A stretch of 64,000 nt of DNA. Origin: Microbacteriaceae bacterium. Its GTDB lineage: Bacteria > Actinomycetota > Actinomycetes > Actinomycetales > Microbacteriaceae. Shown here in pieces: positions 46,430 through 54,290 of this stretch. Under the pieces are notes generated by a model that made no database searches, was not told the DNA's origin, and worked only from the letters and a program-made list of their open reading frames with translations. Position 1 is the first letter of the stretch. Each line of letters starts with the position of its first letter. The DNA lies in NCBI GenBank assembly GCA_025465095.1, contig JAODME010000002.1, forward strand, positions 1 to 64,000. The letters run 5' to 3'. A program made the position numbers and the translations under genes.

Positions 46430-46891
46430 TCAGCTCCCGCTACCGGACTCCGTCGGGGACTTCTCGGCCATCAGGACGTGGTCTGTCTTCCCGCTCGCGC
46501 TGGACACCTCGATCTTGCGTGGCTTCGCCCGCTCGCTCACCGGGATGGTGACGGTGAGCACGCCGTTGTCGTAAGTTGCGGCGATGCGTTCGCTGTCGAT
46601 CCCCTGCCCGAGGTTGAGTTGGCGCAGGAACGACCCTGCCTGCCGCTCGCGGGAGAGCCACTTCACTCCCGACGCGTTGCCCAGCGTGCGTTCGGCGCGG
46701 ATCGTGAGCAACTGCCCGTCTACGTCGATGTCGACCGAGCCCGGGTCGATTCCCGGCATGTCGGCACTGAGCACGTAGTGGTCCCCTTCCCGATACAGGT
46801 CCATCGGCATCAGCCGTGGACCCTGGCGGTTGTCGAACAGGGCTCCGGCGACGCGGTCCAGCTCGCGGAATGGGTCGAAGTTCATTGCCAT
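46430..46891 (-). CDS. Hsp20/alpha-crystallin small heat shock protein
   Basis: 153-residue ATP-independent chaperone that holds unfolding proteins in solution. The alpha-crystallin domain runs from about 40 to 130 (YVLSADMPGIDPGSVDIDVDG, then ATYDNGVLTVTIPV). A short tail without the usual I-x-I is rich in Ser/Gly. ATG 46891 has an AAGGAG site. The upstream region carries a promoter overlapped by a CIRCE-like element and followed by a HAIR-like element, so HrcA and HspR probably both repress it. Confidence 0.93.
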   Translation of the reverse strand: MAMNFDPFRELDRVAGALFDNRQGPRLMPMDLYREGDHYVLSADMPGIDPGSVDIDVDGQLLTIRAERTLGNASGVKWLSRERQAGSFLRQLNLGQGIDSERIAATYDNGVLTVTIPVSERAKPRKIEVSSASGKTDHVLMAEKSPTESGSGS

Positions 46892-46930
46892 TTCAAACTC
46901 CTTCGCTTGTCGCAATTCTCTTTTCCTAAG

Positions 46931-46949
46931 TTGAGTCGCTTCGACTCAA
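46931..46949. promoter_or_regulatory. HAIR-type operator (HspR) before hsp20
   Basis: TTGAGT-CGCTTCG-ACTCAA, a perfect inverted repeat with seven-base spacer. It fits the HspR consensus CTTGAGT-N7-ACTCAAG except for the outermost base of each arm. It covers roughly +3 to +21 of the predicted hsp20 transcript. Confidence 0.85.
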
Positions 46950-46957
46950 CTACCAAA

Positions 46958-46987
46958 ATTTTAGCACTCGACAAGGAGGAGTGCCAA
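46958..46987 (-). promoter_or_regulatory. hsp20 promoter
   Basis: On the minus strand TTGGCA (46982-46987) and TAAAAT (46958-46963) are 18 bases apart, a good vegetative-type promoter in a GC-rich genome. Transcription should start near 46951, giving a leader of about 60 bases before the ATG. Confidence 0.7.
46961..46987. promoter_or_regulatory. CIRCE-type operator (HrcA) over the hsp20 promoter
   Basis: TTAGCACTC-N9-GAGTGCCAA differs from the CIRCE consensus TTAGCACTC-N9-GAGTGCTAA at one base. It spans the -35 and overlaps the -10, so HrcA binding would shut the promoter. Confidence 0.88.
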
Positions 46988-47013
46988 TGGGATTCGGCCG
47001 AAATCATCGCTCC

Positions 47014-47037
47014 ATAATCGCGGCGAACCGCGATTAT
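47014..47037. terminator. Perfect hairpin at the end of the LLM gene
   Basis: ATAATCGCGG-CGAA-CCGCGATTAT: a ten-base-pair stem with a four-base loop that overlaps the stop codon of the LLM gene. It may terminate that transcript and shield the hsp20 control region. Confidence 0.55.
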
Positions 47038-48074
47038 CCCGACGCGACCGCGGCGCCGTCACGCCATCCGGCAGCCGGTGCCACGTGCCGCACGAGCGAC
47101 TCGAGCAGGTGAGCGTTGTAGTCGACACCGAGCTGGTTTGGAACGGTGATCAGCACGGTGTCGGCGGCCTGCACCGCGGCGTCCTGCGCCAACTCCGCGG
47201 CGATCACGTCGGGCTCGCCGATGTAACTGCGGCCGAAGCGAGCGAGCCCACCGTCGAGGTGCCCCACCTGGTCCTTGCCGTCAGCCTGGGCGCGCAGCCC
47301 GAAGTAGTGCCGATCCGCGTCGCTGACGATCGGAAGGATGCTTCTGCTCACCGAAACCCGGGGAGTCCATTGGTGTCCCGCATCCGCCCACGCCTTTCGG
47401 TAGATGGCAATCTGCTCAGCCTGCAACTCGTCAAATGGAACGCCGGTGTCCTCGGTGAGCAGCGTCGAACTCATGAGGTTCATGCCCTGCTCGGCTGTCC
47501 ACTTGGCCGTGTTTCGCGTGCCGGATCCCCACCAGATCCGCTCGCTGAGCCCGGGCGATCGCGGCTCGATCGGCAGAAGCCCGGCCGGCCCCATGCGCGG
47601 GTCGGCTTGCGCGACGCCTGCCCCGGCGATCGCGGCCCGGAAGATCGTCGTGCGTGAGCGCGCGTCATCCGCGTCGCTGCTGCCGTCGCCGGGAACGTAC
47701 CCGAACGTCTCGTACCCTCGAAGAGCGGTCTCGGGCGAGCCACGACTGAGGCCGAGTTGAAGCCGTTCGCCGCTGATGAGATCAGCCGCCGCCGCCTCCT
47801 CCGCCATGTAGAGCGGATTCTCATAACGCATGTCGATCACGCCGGTGCCGATCTCGATGCGGCTCGTGCGAGCGCCAATCGCGGCCAGCAGCGGAAACGG
47901 CGACGCAAGCTGGCGCGCGAAGTGATGCACGCGCACGTACGCACCATCGACGCCGAGCTCTTCCGCGGCGACCGCGAGCTCGATGGTCTGCAACAGGGCG
48001 TCCTGCGCCGTGCGGACCAGCGACCCGGGCACCGCCTGGTAGTGGCCAAAGGAGAGGAACCCGATGCGCTTCAT
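47034..48074 (-). CDS. LLM class flavin-dependent oxidoreductase
   Basis: 346-residue luciferase-like protein opening KRIGFLSFGHYQ, with YVRVHHFARQLASPFPLLAAIGART, IDMRYENPLYMAEEAAAADLI and IWWGSGTRNTAKWTAEQGMNLMSS. A reduced flavin or F420 dependence is possible; substrate unknown. Start at MKRIGFLSF (48074). The MFS transporter gene ends upstream on the same strand, so they may be co-transcribed. Confidence 0.87.
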   Translation of the reverse strand: MKRIGFLSFGHYQAVPGSLVRTAQDALLQTIELAVAAEELGVDGAYVRVHHFARQLASPFPLLAAIGARTSRIEIGTGVIDMRYENPLYMAEEAAAADLISGERLQLGLSRGSPETALRGYETFGYVPGDGSSDADDARSRTTIFRAAIAGAGVAQADPRMGPAGLLPIEPRSPGLSERIWWGSGTRNTAKWTAEQGMNLMSSTLLTEDTGVPFDELQAEQIAIYRKAWADAGHQWTPRVSVSRSILPIVSDADRHYFGLRAQADGKDQVGHLDGGLARFGRSYIGEPDVIAAELAQDAAVQAADTVLITVPNQLGVDYNAHLLESLVRHVAPAAGWRDGAAVASG

Positions 48075-48158
48075 GAGTGGTGCAGCGCCCGCGCGTCGCA
48101 CGGTATTCCCCGCGCGTCGGAGCGCCCCCGGTCGGCGATAGCACCGCGGCCGGTTCGC

Positions 48159-49535
48159 CTACTCCGGCAGGGCTTGCCCCTTGAGCTCGGGCAGCGCGAA
48201 GGCGGCCACCGCACCGAGCACGAACACGATCGCGAACACCACGAACAGCGTCGCGGGCCCGCCCAGCAGCAGGAGCGGGGGCACCGACAGCGGGGCAAGA
48301 ATCGACGCGATCCGGCCGAAGCCGGCCGCCGCGCCGGCACCCGACCCGCGCAGGGCAGTCGGGTAGAGCTCGGGTGTGACGGCGTAGAGAGCGCCCCATG
48401 CCCCGAGGTTGAAGAACGACAGCAGCATCCCGAACACGATGATCTGCAACTCGCTGCCGCTTACCGCGCCGAAGCCGAAGGCGGCAGCGGACGCCGCGGA
48501 GCCGAGCAAAAACGTGGACAGCGTGATCCGACGACCCCACTTCTCTACGAGATAGGCGGATGCCGCGTACCCCGGCAATTGCGCGAGCGTGATGATCAGC
48601 GTGAACTCGAATGACCTCACGAGCGGAAACCCGGCGGACACAAGCAGGGTCGGCAGCCAGATGAACGCCCCGTAGTAGGCGAAGTTGACGAGGAACCAAA
48701 CCGACCAGATCGCGATCGTGCGGCGGCGCCATCGCGGGGCGAAGAGCCCCGAGATCCCGCTCGCCGCCTTCTGACCAGGCACGACGTCACTCCCACCCCG
48801 TGTTGCGGAACGCGCCGCGATTCCGGGCTCTCCCGCCTCCGGATTCACCACGCCCGCGGACACCTCGAACCGCCGCACGATCGCTTCCGCCTCAGCATGG
48901 CGCCCCTTCGATTCGAGGAATCGAACCGACTCGGGCATCCGGAATCTGACGAACACCGCCCAGAGGGCGGGAGCGGCGCCGATGAGCAAAGCCCAGCGCC
49001 ATCCGTCAACGCTCGAGGGGATGACGAAATAGCCGACCACTGCGGCGCCGAGCCAGCCGACGGCCCAGAACGCCTCGAGGATCACGACGATACGGCCGCG
49101 GATGCGGCGGGGCGCGAATTCGCTCACAAGCGTCGAGGCGACCGGAAGCTCGGCACCCAGCCCGAGCCCGACGATGAATCGAAACACGAGCAGCACGCCG
49201 ACCGTCATCGAGAGGGCAGAAAAGCCGGTTGCGAGCCCGTAGAGCAGCAACGTGAGGGCGAAGACTTGCTTGCGCCCGAGACGATCTGCGAGGAGGCCAC
49301 CGACCGCGGCGCCGATCGCCATCCCGGCGAAGCCGGCCGAGGCTACCCAGGACAGCGCGGCGGGGTGGGAGTCCCACGTGACCGACAGTTGCGCGAGCAC
49401 GAACGAGATCAGCCCGACATCGAACGCGTCGAGCGCCCACCCGATACCGGAGCCGCCGAGCAGTGACCCGTGTCGGCGGGTGAACGGCAGATCGTCGAGT
49501 CTCTGCGTTCGCGAGAGCAGTGTCGCTGATGTCAT
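48159..49535 (-). CDS. MFS transporter, metabolite:H+ symporter type
   Basis: 458-residue major facilitator protein with twelve predicted helices and a long central loop. Family marks are GGLLADRLGRKQVF (motif A), VGLGLGAELPVASTLVSEF, PESVRFLESKGR and the second-half VEKWGRR. The pattern with LGAELPV resembles aromatic acid or niacin transporters (AAHS/NiaP-like), but the substrate cannot be read from sequence. Start at MTSATLLSR (49535). Confidence 0.88.
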   Translation of the reverse strand: MTSATLLSRTQRLDDLPFTRRHGSLLGGSGIGWALDAFDVGLISFVLAQLSVTWDSHPAALSWVASAGFAGMAIGAAVGGLLADRLGRKQVFALTLLLYGLATGFSALSMTVGVLLVFRFIVGLGLGAELPVASTLVSEFAPRRIRGRIVVILEAFWAVGWLGAAVVGYFVIPSSVDGWRWALLIGAAPALWAVFVRFRMPESVRFLESKGRHAEAEAIVRRFEVSAGVVNPEAGEPGIAARSATRGGSDVVPGQKAASGISGLFAPRWRRRTIAIWSVWFLVNFAYYGAFIWLPTLLVSAGFPLVRSFEFTLIITLAQLPGYAASAYLVEKWGRRITLSTFLLGSAASAAAFGFGAVSGSELQIIVFGMLLSFFNLGAWGALYAVTPELYPTALRGSGAGAAAGFGRIASILAPLSVPPLLLLGGPATLFVVFAIVFVLGAVAAFALPELKGQALPE

Positions 49536-49630
49536 CGGGCTCCTCGCGCGGTCGGACGGGCCGCTGATGATTCTCGCGCAGACGCTTCCACACCGGACGC
49601 CGCGCCCGAACTGCACCGCCGCATTCGAAG

Positions 49631-49852
49631 CTACCGCGAGGAGTCGTTCTCGATCTCCTCGGCGAGCGTGTCGATGTCCTCCGGCCGCAGGGTGAGTCCC
49701 GCCGCCCTGATCCGCTCCTCGAGAACGTTGGTCACGTCGTCGTCGATGTGCCCGAGGTGAATGTCGTCCCGCACACTTCCCACGATGTCCTCGATGCTCC
49801 GGTCACCCGTGGTTGCAGCATCCGTTCCCACGTCATCCTCGAAATCAGCCAT
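49631..49852 (-). CDS. Small acidic protein (73 aa)
   Basis: Hydrophilic, Asp/Glu-rich protein (MADFEDDVGTD, then IEDIVGSVRDDIHLGHIDDDVTNVLEERI, then LRPEDIDTLAEEIE). No known domain recognised; the C-terminal half looks like a helical pair. Start at ATG 49852 gives a compact acidic protein, while the open frame to 49981 adds Arg-rich shadow sequence. It lies among stress-type small genes (ChaB-like). Confidence 0.6.
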   Translation of the reverse strand: MADFEDDVGTDAATTGDRSIEDIVGSVRDDIHLGHIDDDVTNVLEERIRAAGLTLRPEDIDTLAEEIENDSSR

Positions 49853-49994
49853 GCTCCATCGTCGCAAAGGCGACGCGGATGCGCCACGGGTAGCGGGAAC
49901 GAGCACAAGGACCTCCTCAACGCCGCCTCTTGAACGGATGCGAGGTCTCCGTCCGGCTGGAACCGAGGGAAGCGTCATCATGAGCGGAACCGGT

Positions 49995-50390
49995 TCAGGA
50001 GCGCGCCTTGCGGGTCTCCCGATCGTTCGCCTTTCTGATCGCCTCGACGAGTTCGGCCTTGTTCATCGAGGAGCGCCGGCTCACGTCAAGCTTCTTCGCG
50101 ACCGCCATCAGGTGCTCCTTCGACGCGTTCGCATCCACGCCACCCTGCGTCTGGCCGCTGGAGGCGACCGTGCCCTCGGCCTTCCTGTCGGACGGGCCTG
50201 AGCGTTCCTTCTGCTCCCAGTGGTCGCCGACTTTCTCGTACTCGTGCTTGAGCGCGGCGAACGCGGTGCGGTGGGCGCGCTCACCCTCGCCGTAGCTTCC
50301 CACCGCCGAATCGTGCGCTTTCGACCAGATCTCCTGAGCGTGCTTCGGCGATCGGCTGATGGTCGACGGCATTTCCTCTGATGCGGGCAT
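49995..50390 (-). CDS. ChaB-like protein with Rho N-terminal-like domain
   Basis: 131 residues. Residues about 7-65 match the ChaB pattern (MPSTISRSPKHAQEIWSKAHDSA, then AHRTAFAALKHEYEKVGDHW). Residues about 95-130 look like a SAP/Rho-N helix-extended-loop-helix (KEHLMAVAKKLDVSRRSSMNKAELVEAIRKA), a nucleic-acid binding fold. The fusion is known in actinobacteria; the function may be DNA protection or regulation under stress. Start at MPASEEM (50390) has a GGGAGGG site; an internal ATG at MPSTIS is an alternative. Confidence 0.8.
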   Translation of the reverse strand: MPASEEMPSTISRSPKHAQEIWSKAHDSAVGSYGEGERAHRTAFAALKHEYEKVGDHWEQKERSGPSDRKAEGTVASSGQTQGGVDANASKEHLMAVAKKLDVSRRSSMNKAELVEAIRKANDRETRKARS

Positions 50391-50404
50391 CTTCCCTCCC
50401 TTCG

Positions 50405-50566
50405 TCAGCGCGACTCGTCCGCGCTGCGGTCGACCGGATAACGGCCGTCCGGCTGGTCGTCGCCCGGGTCGGTGACGACTCCGGGCGGCTCGGCATTCCT
50501 CCGGTCGGCTCGGCATTCCTCCGGTCGGACTGCCGATGAGCGAACGGATGCTTCCGTCAGAGTCAT
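50405..50566 (-). CDS. Possible small hydrophilic protein (53 aa)
   Basis: MTLTEASVRSS, then PPGVVTDPGDDQPDGRYPVDRSADESR. The second half has strongly G/C third positions like real genes here; the first half overlaps a 20-bp tandem repeat and is less convincing. GAGGA lies three bases before the ATG. Function unknown. It may be a true short gene directly upstream of the ChaB-like gene. Confidence 0.35.
   Translation of the reverse strand: MTLTEASVRSSAVRPEECRADRRNAEPPGVVTDPGDDQPDGRYPVDRSADESR
50486..50525. repeat. 20-bp perfect tandem duplication
   Basis: CGGCTCGGCATTCCTCCGGT occurs twice in a row. The unit is not a multiple of three, so the duplication shifts any frame across it. It lies within the small ORF at 50405-50566 and may explain the poor codon use of that ORF's first half. 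Confidence 0.85.
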
Positions 50567-50710
50567 CCGTCCTCGTCCAGCTAACCGAGCCGCTGCCCAC
50601 GGAGCAACCCGTTGACGGCACCGCGACCAAGAAGCCAGCGGATCCGTCTCTCCGATTCCCCGAAATACAAGGGGTGGGTCTCGCCGAGAGCGCGGTTGTA
50701 CGTTCAGCAC

Positions 50711-51580
50711 ATGAGCCGAACGGGAATCTTCGCGATCAACGCCGGAGCGCTCGCGCTCGCGGCCGTCCTGCTCGGCGGATGTGCGGGGCCACCCTTGCCC
50801 TCGCTGGTCTCGAAAGGCGAGTCACCGTCGCCGTCAACGAGCGAGGCATTCACCATCGTGGTCATCGGCGACTCGATTCCGTTCAACGCGCCCGAGGACT
50901 GCCCGGGTTGCACCGGATTCGCGCAGGGGTTCGCGGATGGCCTCGAGGCCGATAGGGGCCAATCCGTCGACCTGTTGAATCTGTCCCGCCACGACGGGGC
51001 ACGCACGCGGGACATCGAGGTCGAGGTCACCGGCGACAACAACGTGACCAAAGCGGTCGCAAGCGCCGACATCGTGCTCGTTTCGATCGGATTCAACGAC
51101 CAGCCCCCCTATACCGACGCCGCCCTCGGATGCTCGACGCCCGACATTCTCACGGACGCCGATGCCATCGCGGCGGTTCAGTCGACCACCACAGAATGCA
51201 TCGATGAGGCGACCGGAATCGTGCGGGGCAGCGCCATCGCCGTGCTCGACGCCGTACGTTCCCTCGCCCCGGACGCCGCCGTGGGAGTGATGACCCAATA
51301 CAACTCTTGGATCGGTTGGGGCGCACTCGACAGCGCCACGCCGGGGACGGTCGAAGCGGTCGTCAACACGACCGGGCATGCCCTCGACCGATGGAACGAC
51401 GCCCTTTGTGAGGAAGCTGCCGACATCGACGCGGTGTGCGTCGACGTCTACCGTGCGTTCAACGGCGACGACGGCCGACAGCCCGCAGGCACCATGCTCG
51501 CCGCCGATTACACGCATCCGTCTCAGCTGGGGAACGACGCGATCCGTGACCTGCTCCTGGCTGTCGACTGGGAAAGCTGA
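50711..51580 (+). CDS. SGNH/GDSL hydrolase lipoprotein
   Basis: 289-residue exported esterase or lipase. The signal peptide ends in LLGGC (Cys24). Block I is VVIGDSIPFN (Ser55), block III is SIGFNDQ, and the C-terminal DYTHPSQLGN supplies Asp and His. Such enzymes deacylate lipids, glycans or wall polymers at the cell surface; substrate unknown. ATG 50711 has no ribosome site. The Cys pairs (DCPGCTG and others) suggest disulfides outside the cell. Confidence 0.85.
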   Translation: MSRTGIFAINAGALALAAVLLGGCAGPPLPSLVSKGESPSPSTSEAFTIVVIGDSIPFNAPEDCPGCTGFAQGFADGLEADRGQSVDLLNLSRHDGARTRDIEVEVTGDNNVTKAVASADIVLVSIGFNDQPPYTDAALGCSTPDILTDADAIAAVQSTTTECIDEATGIVRGSAIAVLDAVRSLAPDAAVGVMTQYNSWIGWGALDSATPGTVEAVVNTTGHALDRWNDALCEEAADIDAVCVDVYRAFNGDDGRQPAGTMLAADYTHPSQLGNDAIRDLLLAVDWES

Positions 51581-51630
51581 CACCGCCGGGTGATCAATGC
51601 GGGCGTGGCCGAGGTGGCACACTTGTCAGC

Positions 51631-52413
51631 GTGACCGACGAGAGACCCCGCCTGCCCACATCACGGATGCAGGTCGTGCTGAACCTGGGCGATAAGCGCG
51701 CCGCGCGCCTTCCGCTGCCCCGCGCGCTCCAACATCCGGAATTGGATGCGGAGTGGGACGACGAGACCCGCACGACGACGGTTTCGGTGGAGTTTCCTCG
51801 CGGTCAGTTGCACCTCGACGTCGGCGATGAGGGCGTCGAGTACCACTTCCACAACGCGCGGGGTGAGGCCTCCGACCGCAGTCCGTTCGCGCGAGCCGAC
51901 TCGTCTGCGCTGCTGGAGTGGGCCATCGCTTTCGCCGCAGACGTTCATGCCCTGATGCCCGGGCTGGAGGAGGATGCGGGCGATGCCGCCGCCTGGCACG
52001 ACGAGGGGTACAGCATCTACGTCTGCGAGACGGAGCCCGCTCAGCTCGACCTGCTCGAGGTCGACATCGAGGGCGAGATCCTCACGCTTCCGTGGCTCGG
52101 CTCGGGGCGGGTCGACCAGGATCATGTCGAAGGCGACAATCATCCGATCGAACTGCTCTGGAACCCGCACAACGACGAACCGGACCGTCCGATCGCGCGG
52201 GCGTGGCTCGATCCCCGCACCGAGGAACCGCGATGCGCGAGCGTGCCGGGCGTCGACTGGAACGAGGTGGGGATGCCGGAAGCAGAGGTGCTGACGTGGC
52301 TCGAGGACGTCTACCTCAATCATCACGTGATCGAGGATCCCGCATCCGCGATCTTCATGGCCGCCCTCGAGCGGATCGCCGGCATCGACGGGTCGGTTCC
52401 GCGGGACGGCTGA
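51631..52413 (+). CDS. Conserved hypothetical protein (260 aa)
   Basis: I do not recognise this family. An acidic, soluble protein without signal peptide or membrane helices. Residues about 10-75 are beta-rich (VVLNLGDKRAARLPLP, then TTTVSVEFPRGQLHLDV). Later sections contain WHDEGYSIYVCETEPAQLDLLEVDIEGEI and PIELLWNPHNDEPDRPIARAWLDP. GTG 51631 follows the SGNH gene by 50 bases and may be co-transcribed. Confidence 0.7.
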   Translation: MTDERPRLPTSRMQVVLNLGDKRAARLPLPRALQHPELDAEWDDETRTTTVSVEFPRGQLHLDVGDEGVEYHFHNARGEASDRSPFARADSSALLEWAIAFAADVHALMPGLEEDAGDAAAWHDEGYSIYVCETEPAQLDLLEVDIEGEILTLPWLGSGRVDQDHVEGDNHPIELLWNPHNDEPDRPIARAWLDPRTEEPRCASVPGVDWNEVGMPEAEVLTWLEDVYLNHHVIEDPASAIFMAALERIAGIDGSVPRDG

Positions 52414-52416
52414 GCC

Positions 52417-52434
52417 GCACCCGAGCTCGGGTGC
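52417..52434. terminator. Perfect palindrome between convergent genes
   Basis: GCACCCGAGCTCGGGTGC is an 18-base perfect palindrome three bases after the stop of the plus-strand gene and 69 bases from the convergent stop. A likely terminator, probably bidirectional. Confidence 0.6.
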
Positions 52435-52502
52435 GTATGCACGCGCGGCGACCGCACTGGTACCAAGGGTCATTCGAAGCGTGCGCCGGTACCGAAGGTG
52501 GA

Positions 52503-53411
52503 TCAAACGGTCGCAGCCACCGGATACTCCGACTCGACGGCGTTCGGTAGCCGCACCTCCACGACGCCTTCGACGACTCGCGACTCGAACCGGTGCTGTG
52601 GCGCGGTCGCGGGGCCGTGCACGACCTCTCCCGTACGCAGCTCGAACACGCTGCCGTGCCAGGGACAGGCGACGCACGGATTGTCGGTCTCGCCGTCGAT
52701 CAGCTCGCCGGACGCGAGGGGCCCGGCGAGGTGGGTGCACACATTCGACAGCACATCGACCGATTGCCCGCGGCGCAGCACGAGCAGCGGCTGGCCCGCC
52801 ACCTCCATCGTCGTGAGCTGGTGCTCGGGAATCGTGTCGAGCTCGGCCAGCCTCTGCCAGCCGGCGGGGAAGCGGTGCGGGACCTGCTCGGCATGATTTG
52901 CTCCTGACGCCTGTCGGTAGGCGAGGTGCCCGCCCAGGTAGCCGGATCCGGAGATGCAGGCGAGCCCGAGGTAACCGAGCACCTTTCCGCTGAACTCGCG
53001 CCCGCGCCGGCGCTGGATGTACGAGGCCGTGTAAAGCGCGATTGCGGCGACGTTCCCGGCAGCGTGGACGAGGCCGACCCGCGCTTGCTGCCTGTGCAGC
53101 TCCGACCAGTCCGTGTACCCGGCGAGCGCCGCCGGTATTGCGCTGATGACTCCAAACGCCACCAGAACGCGTGAAGCCTGCGCCGTCCCCGGCACGACGT
53201 CGAGCACCGCGGACGACACCCACGCTCCTGCCGGAACCAGCACCGCGAGCGGATGCACCGGATGCCCGACCGGAACGCCGTGTAGAACGTCGCGCACAGA
53301 CTGCGGTTGGATGACCCGATGCACGACCTCGCGCAACCCGTCAACCGACTGGTCGAGCGCGCTCGCGTTCTCCAGCCGGGTGATTCCCTTCAGTACGCGG
53401 AGTTCTTTCAT
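52503..53411 (-). CDS. DUF2231-Rieske [2Fe-2S] fusion protein
   Basis: 302 residues. Residues about 35-170 form a DUF2231 membrane domain with four helices and HGVPVGHPVHPLAVLVPAG, whose histidines could bind haem. Residues about 185-300 form a Rieske domain with ligands Cys225/His227 (CTHL) and Cys249/His252 (CPWHGS). Likely a small membrane electron-transfer protein; partners unknown. ATG 53411 has a GAGGAG site. Confidence 0.88.
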   Translation of the reverse strand: MKELRVLKGITRLENASALDQSVDGLREVVHRVIQPQSVRDVLHGVPVGHPVHPLAVLVPAGAWVSSAVLDVVPGTAQASRVLVAFGVISAIPAALAGYTDWSELHRQQARVGLVHAAGNVAAIALYTASYIQRRRGREFSGKVLGYLGLACISGSGYLGGHLAYRQASGANHAEQVPHRFPAGWQRLAELDTIPEHQLTTMEVAGQPLLVLRRGQSVDVLSNVCTHLAGPLASGELIDGETDNPCVACPWHGSVFELRTGEVVHGPATAPQHRFESRVVEGVVEVRLPNAVESEYPVAATV

Positions 53412-53573
53412 GGCGCTTCTCCTCGATCGTCGTGCGCGTTGTTCCTCAACCGCATCCTTTTTTCGCGCCGATCTCAACCCCTTGCCCTTCTCGGCAAAGT
53501 GGATGCGGCGGCGCAACCCCTTGCGCGCTCTCCCAGCCTGGGCTGTGCTGGAGTGCGACCAAGGAGGAACACG

Positions 53574-53789
53574 ATGACTGACACGACGGCTTCCGGCAGC
53601 ACCCGCGATCCGCTATCCGCGTCTGATTTCGACAAGCAGACCATCACCAACGACGCGGTCGGCGGCGAACCGGTCAACCCGACCGGGCACTATGCGGGCC
53701 CAACCGGATCTGAACCGCTCGAGGCGGAGCCGACGCTGCCCGACAACGAGCTGGCGGGCGAGAACATCGATCTTAGAGACGAGCAGTGA
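53574..53789 (+). CDS. Small disordered acidic protein (71 aa)
   Basis: Rich in Asp, Glu, Gly, Pro and Thr (SASDFDKQTITNDAVGGEPVNPTGHYAG). Likely disordered; no domain recognised. A strong AAGGAGG site six bases before ATG 53574 argues that it is expressed. It lies between the DUF2231-Rieske gene (divergent) and the cytosine deaminase (convergent). Confidence 0.7.
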   Translation: MTDTTASGSTRDPLSASDFDKQTITNDAVGGEPVNPTGHYAGPTGSEPLEAEPTLPDNELAGENIDLRDEQ

Positions 53790-53794
53790 CGCCC

Positions 53795-54265
53795 CTAGAG
53801 CTGCGCGTTCTCTCCGATGTCTTCATTCCATAGAGCCGGCTCATCGGCGATGAAATCGGCCATCAGCTGCACGCACTCGGCGTCATTCAGCACCACGACG
53901 TCGACCCCGCGCGAGCGCAGGTAGTCTTCGCCGCCGTAGAACGTGGTGTTCTCGCCAATGATCACCCGCGGGATCTTGTACAGCAGGATCGCGCCCGTGC
54001 ACATGTCGCATGGTGAGAGGGTAGTCACCATGGTCGCTCGCTCATAGACGCTCGCCGGCAGGCGTCCAGCGTTCTCGAGGCAGTTGGTCTCGCCGTGATG
54101 GATGGCGCTGCCAAGCTGAACGCGCTGATTGTGCCCGACCGCGAGCACCTTCCCGTCGACGATCAGCGCGGCGCCGATGGGAATGCCACCCTCTGCGCGA
54201 CTGGCTTTGGCCTCGGCCAACGCGTACGCCAGCTGTTCGGAGTCGCTCAGTGCCATGCTCTTCAT
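53795..54265 (-). CDS. Cytosine deaminase, fungal FCY1 type
   Basis: 156 residues with zinc site His57-x-Glu59 (HHGE) and Cys86/Cys89 (SPCDMC). Extended agreement with yeast Fcy1 is obvious: GGIPIGAALI, LENAGRLPASVY, TTLSPCDMCTGAI and the C-terminal EDIGE. It deaminates cytosine to uracil, and is not the large CodA type. It ends the BMP-ABC operon, 25 bases behind the second permease, suggesting that the importer brings in pyrimidines. ATG 54265 is used; an ATG three codons later is possible. Confidence 0.88.
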   Translation of the reverse strand: MKSMALSDSEQLAYALAEAKASRAEGGIPIGAALIVDGKVLAVGHNQRVQLGSAIHHGETNCLENAGRLPASVYERATMVTTLSPCDMCTGAILLYKIPRVIIGENTTFYGGEDYLRSRGVDVVVLNDAECVQLMADFIADEPALWNEDIGENAQL

Positions 54266-54290
54266 TCCGTTCTTTTGAGGAAGCGCCGGG

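Noticed and set aside
46987-47112. 41-codon plus-strand ORF with AAGGAGG ahead of its ATG
   Set aside because: The apparent ribosome site is the spacer of the CIRCE element, and the ORF runs antisense into the LLM gene with no protein-like features.
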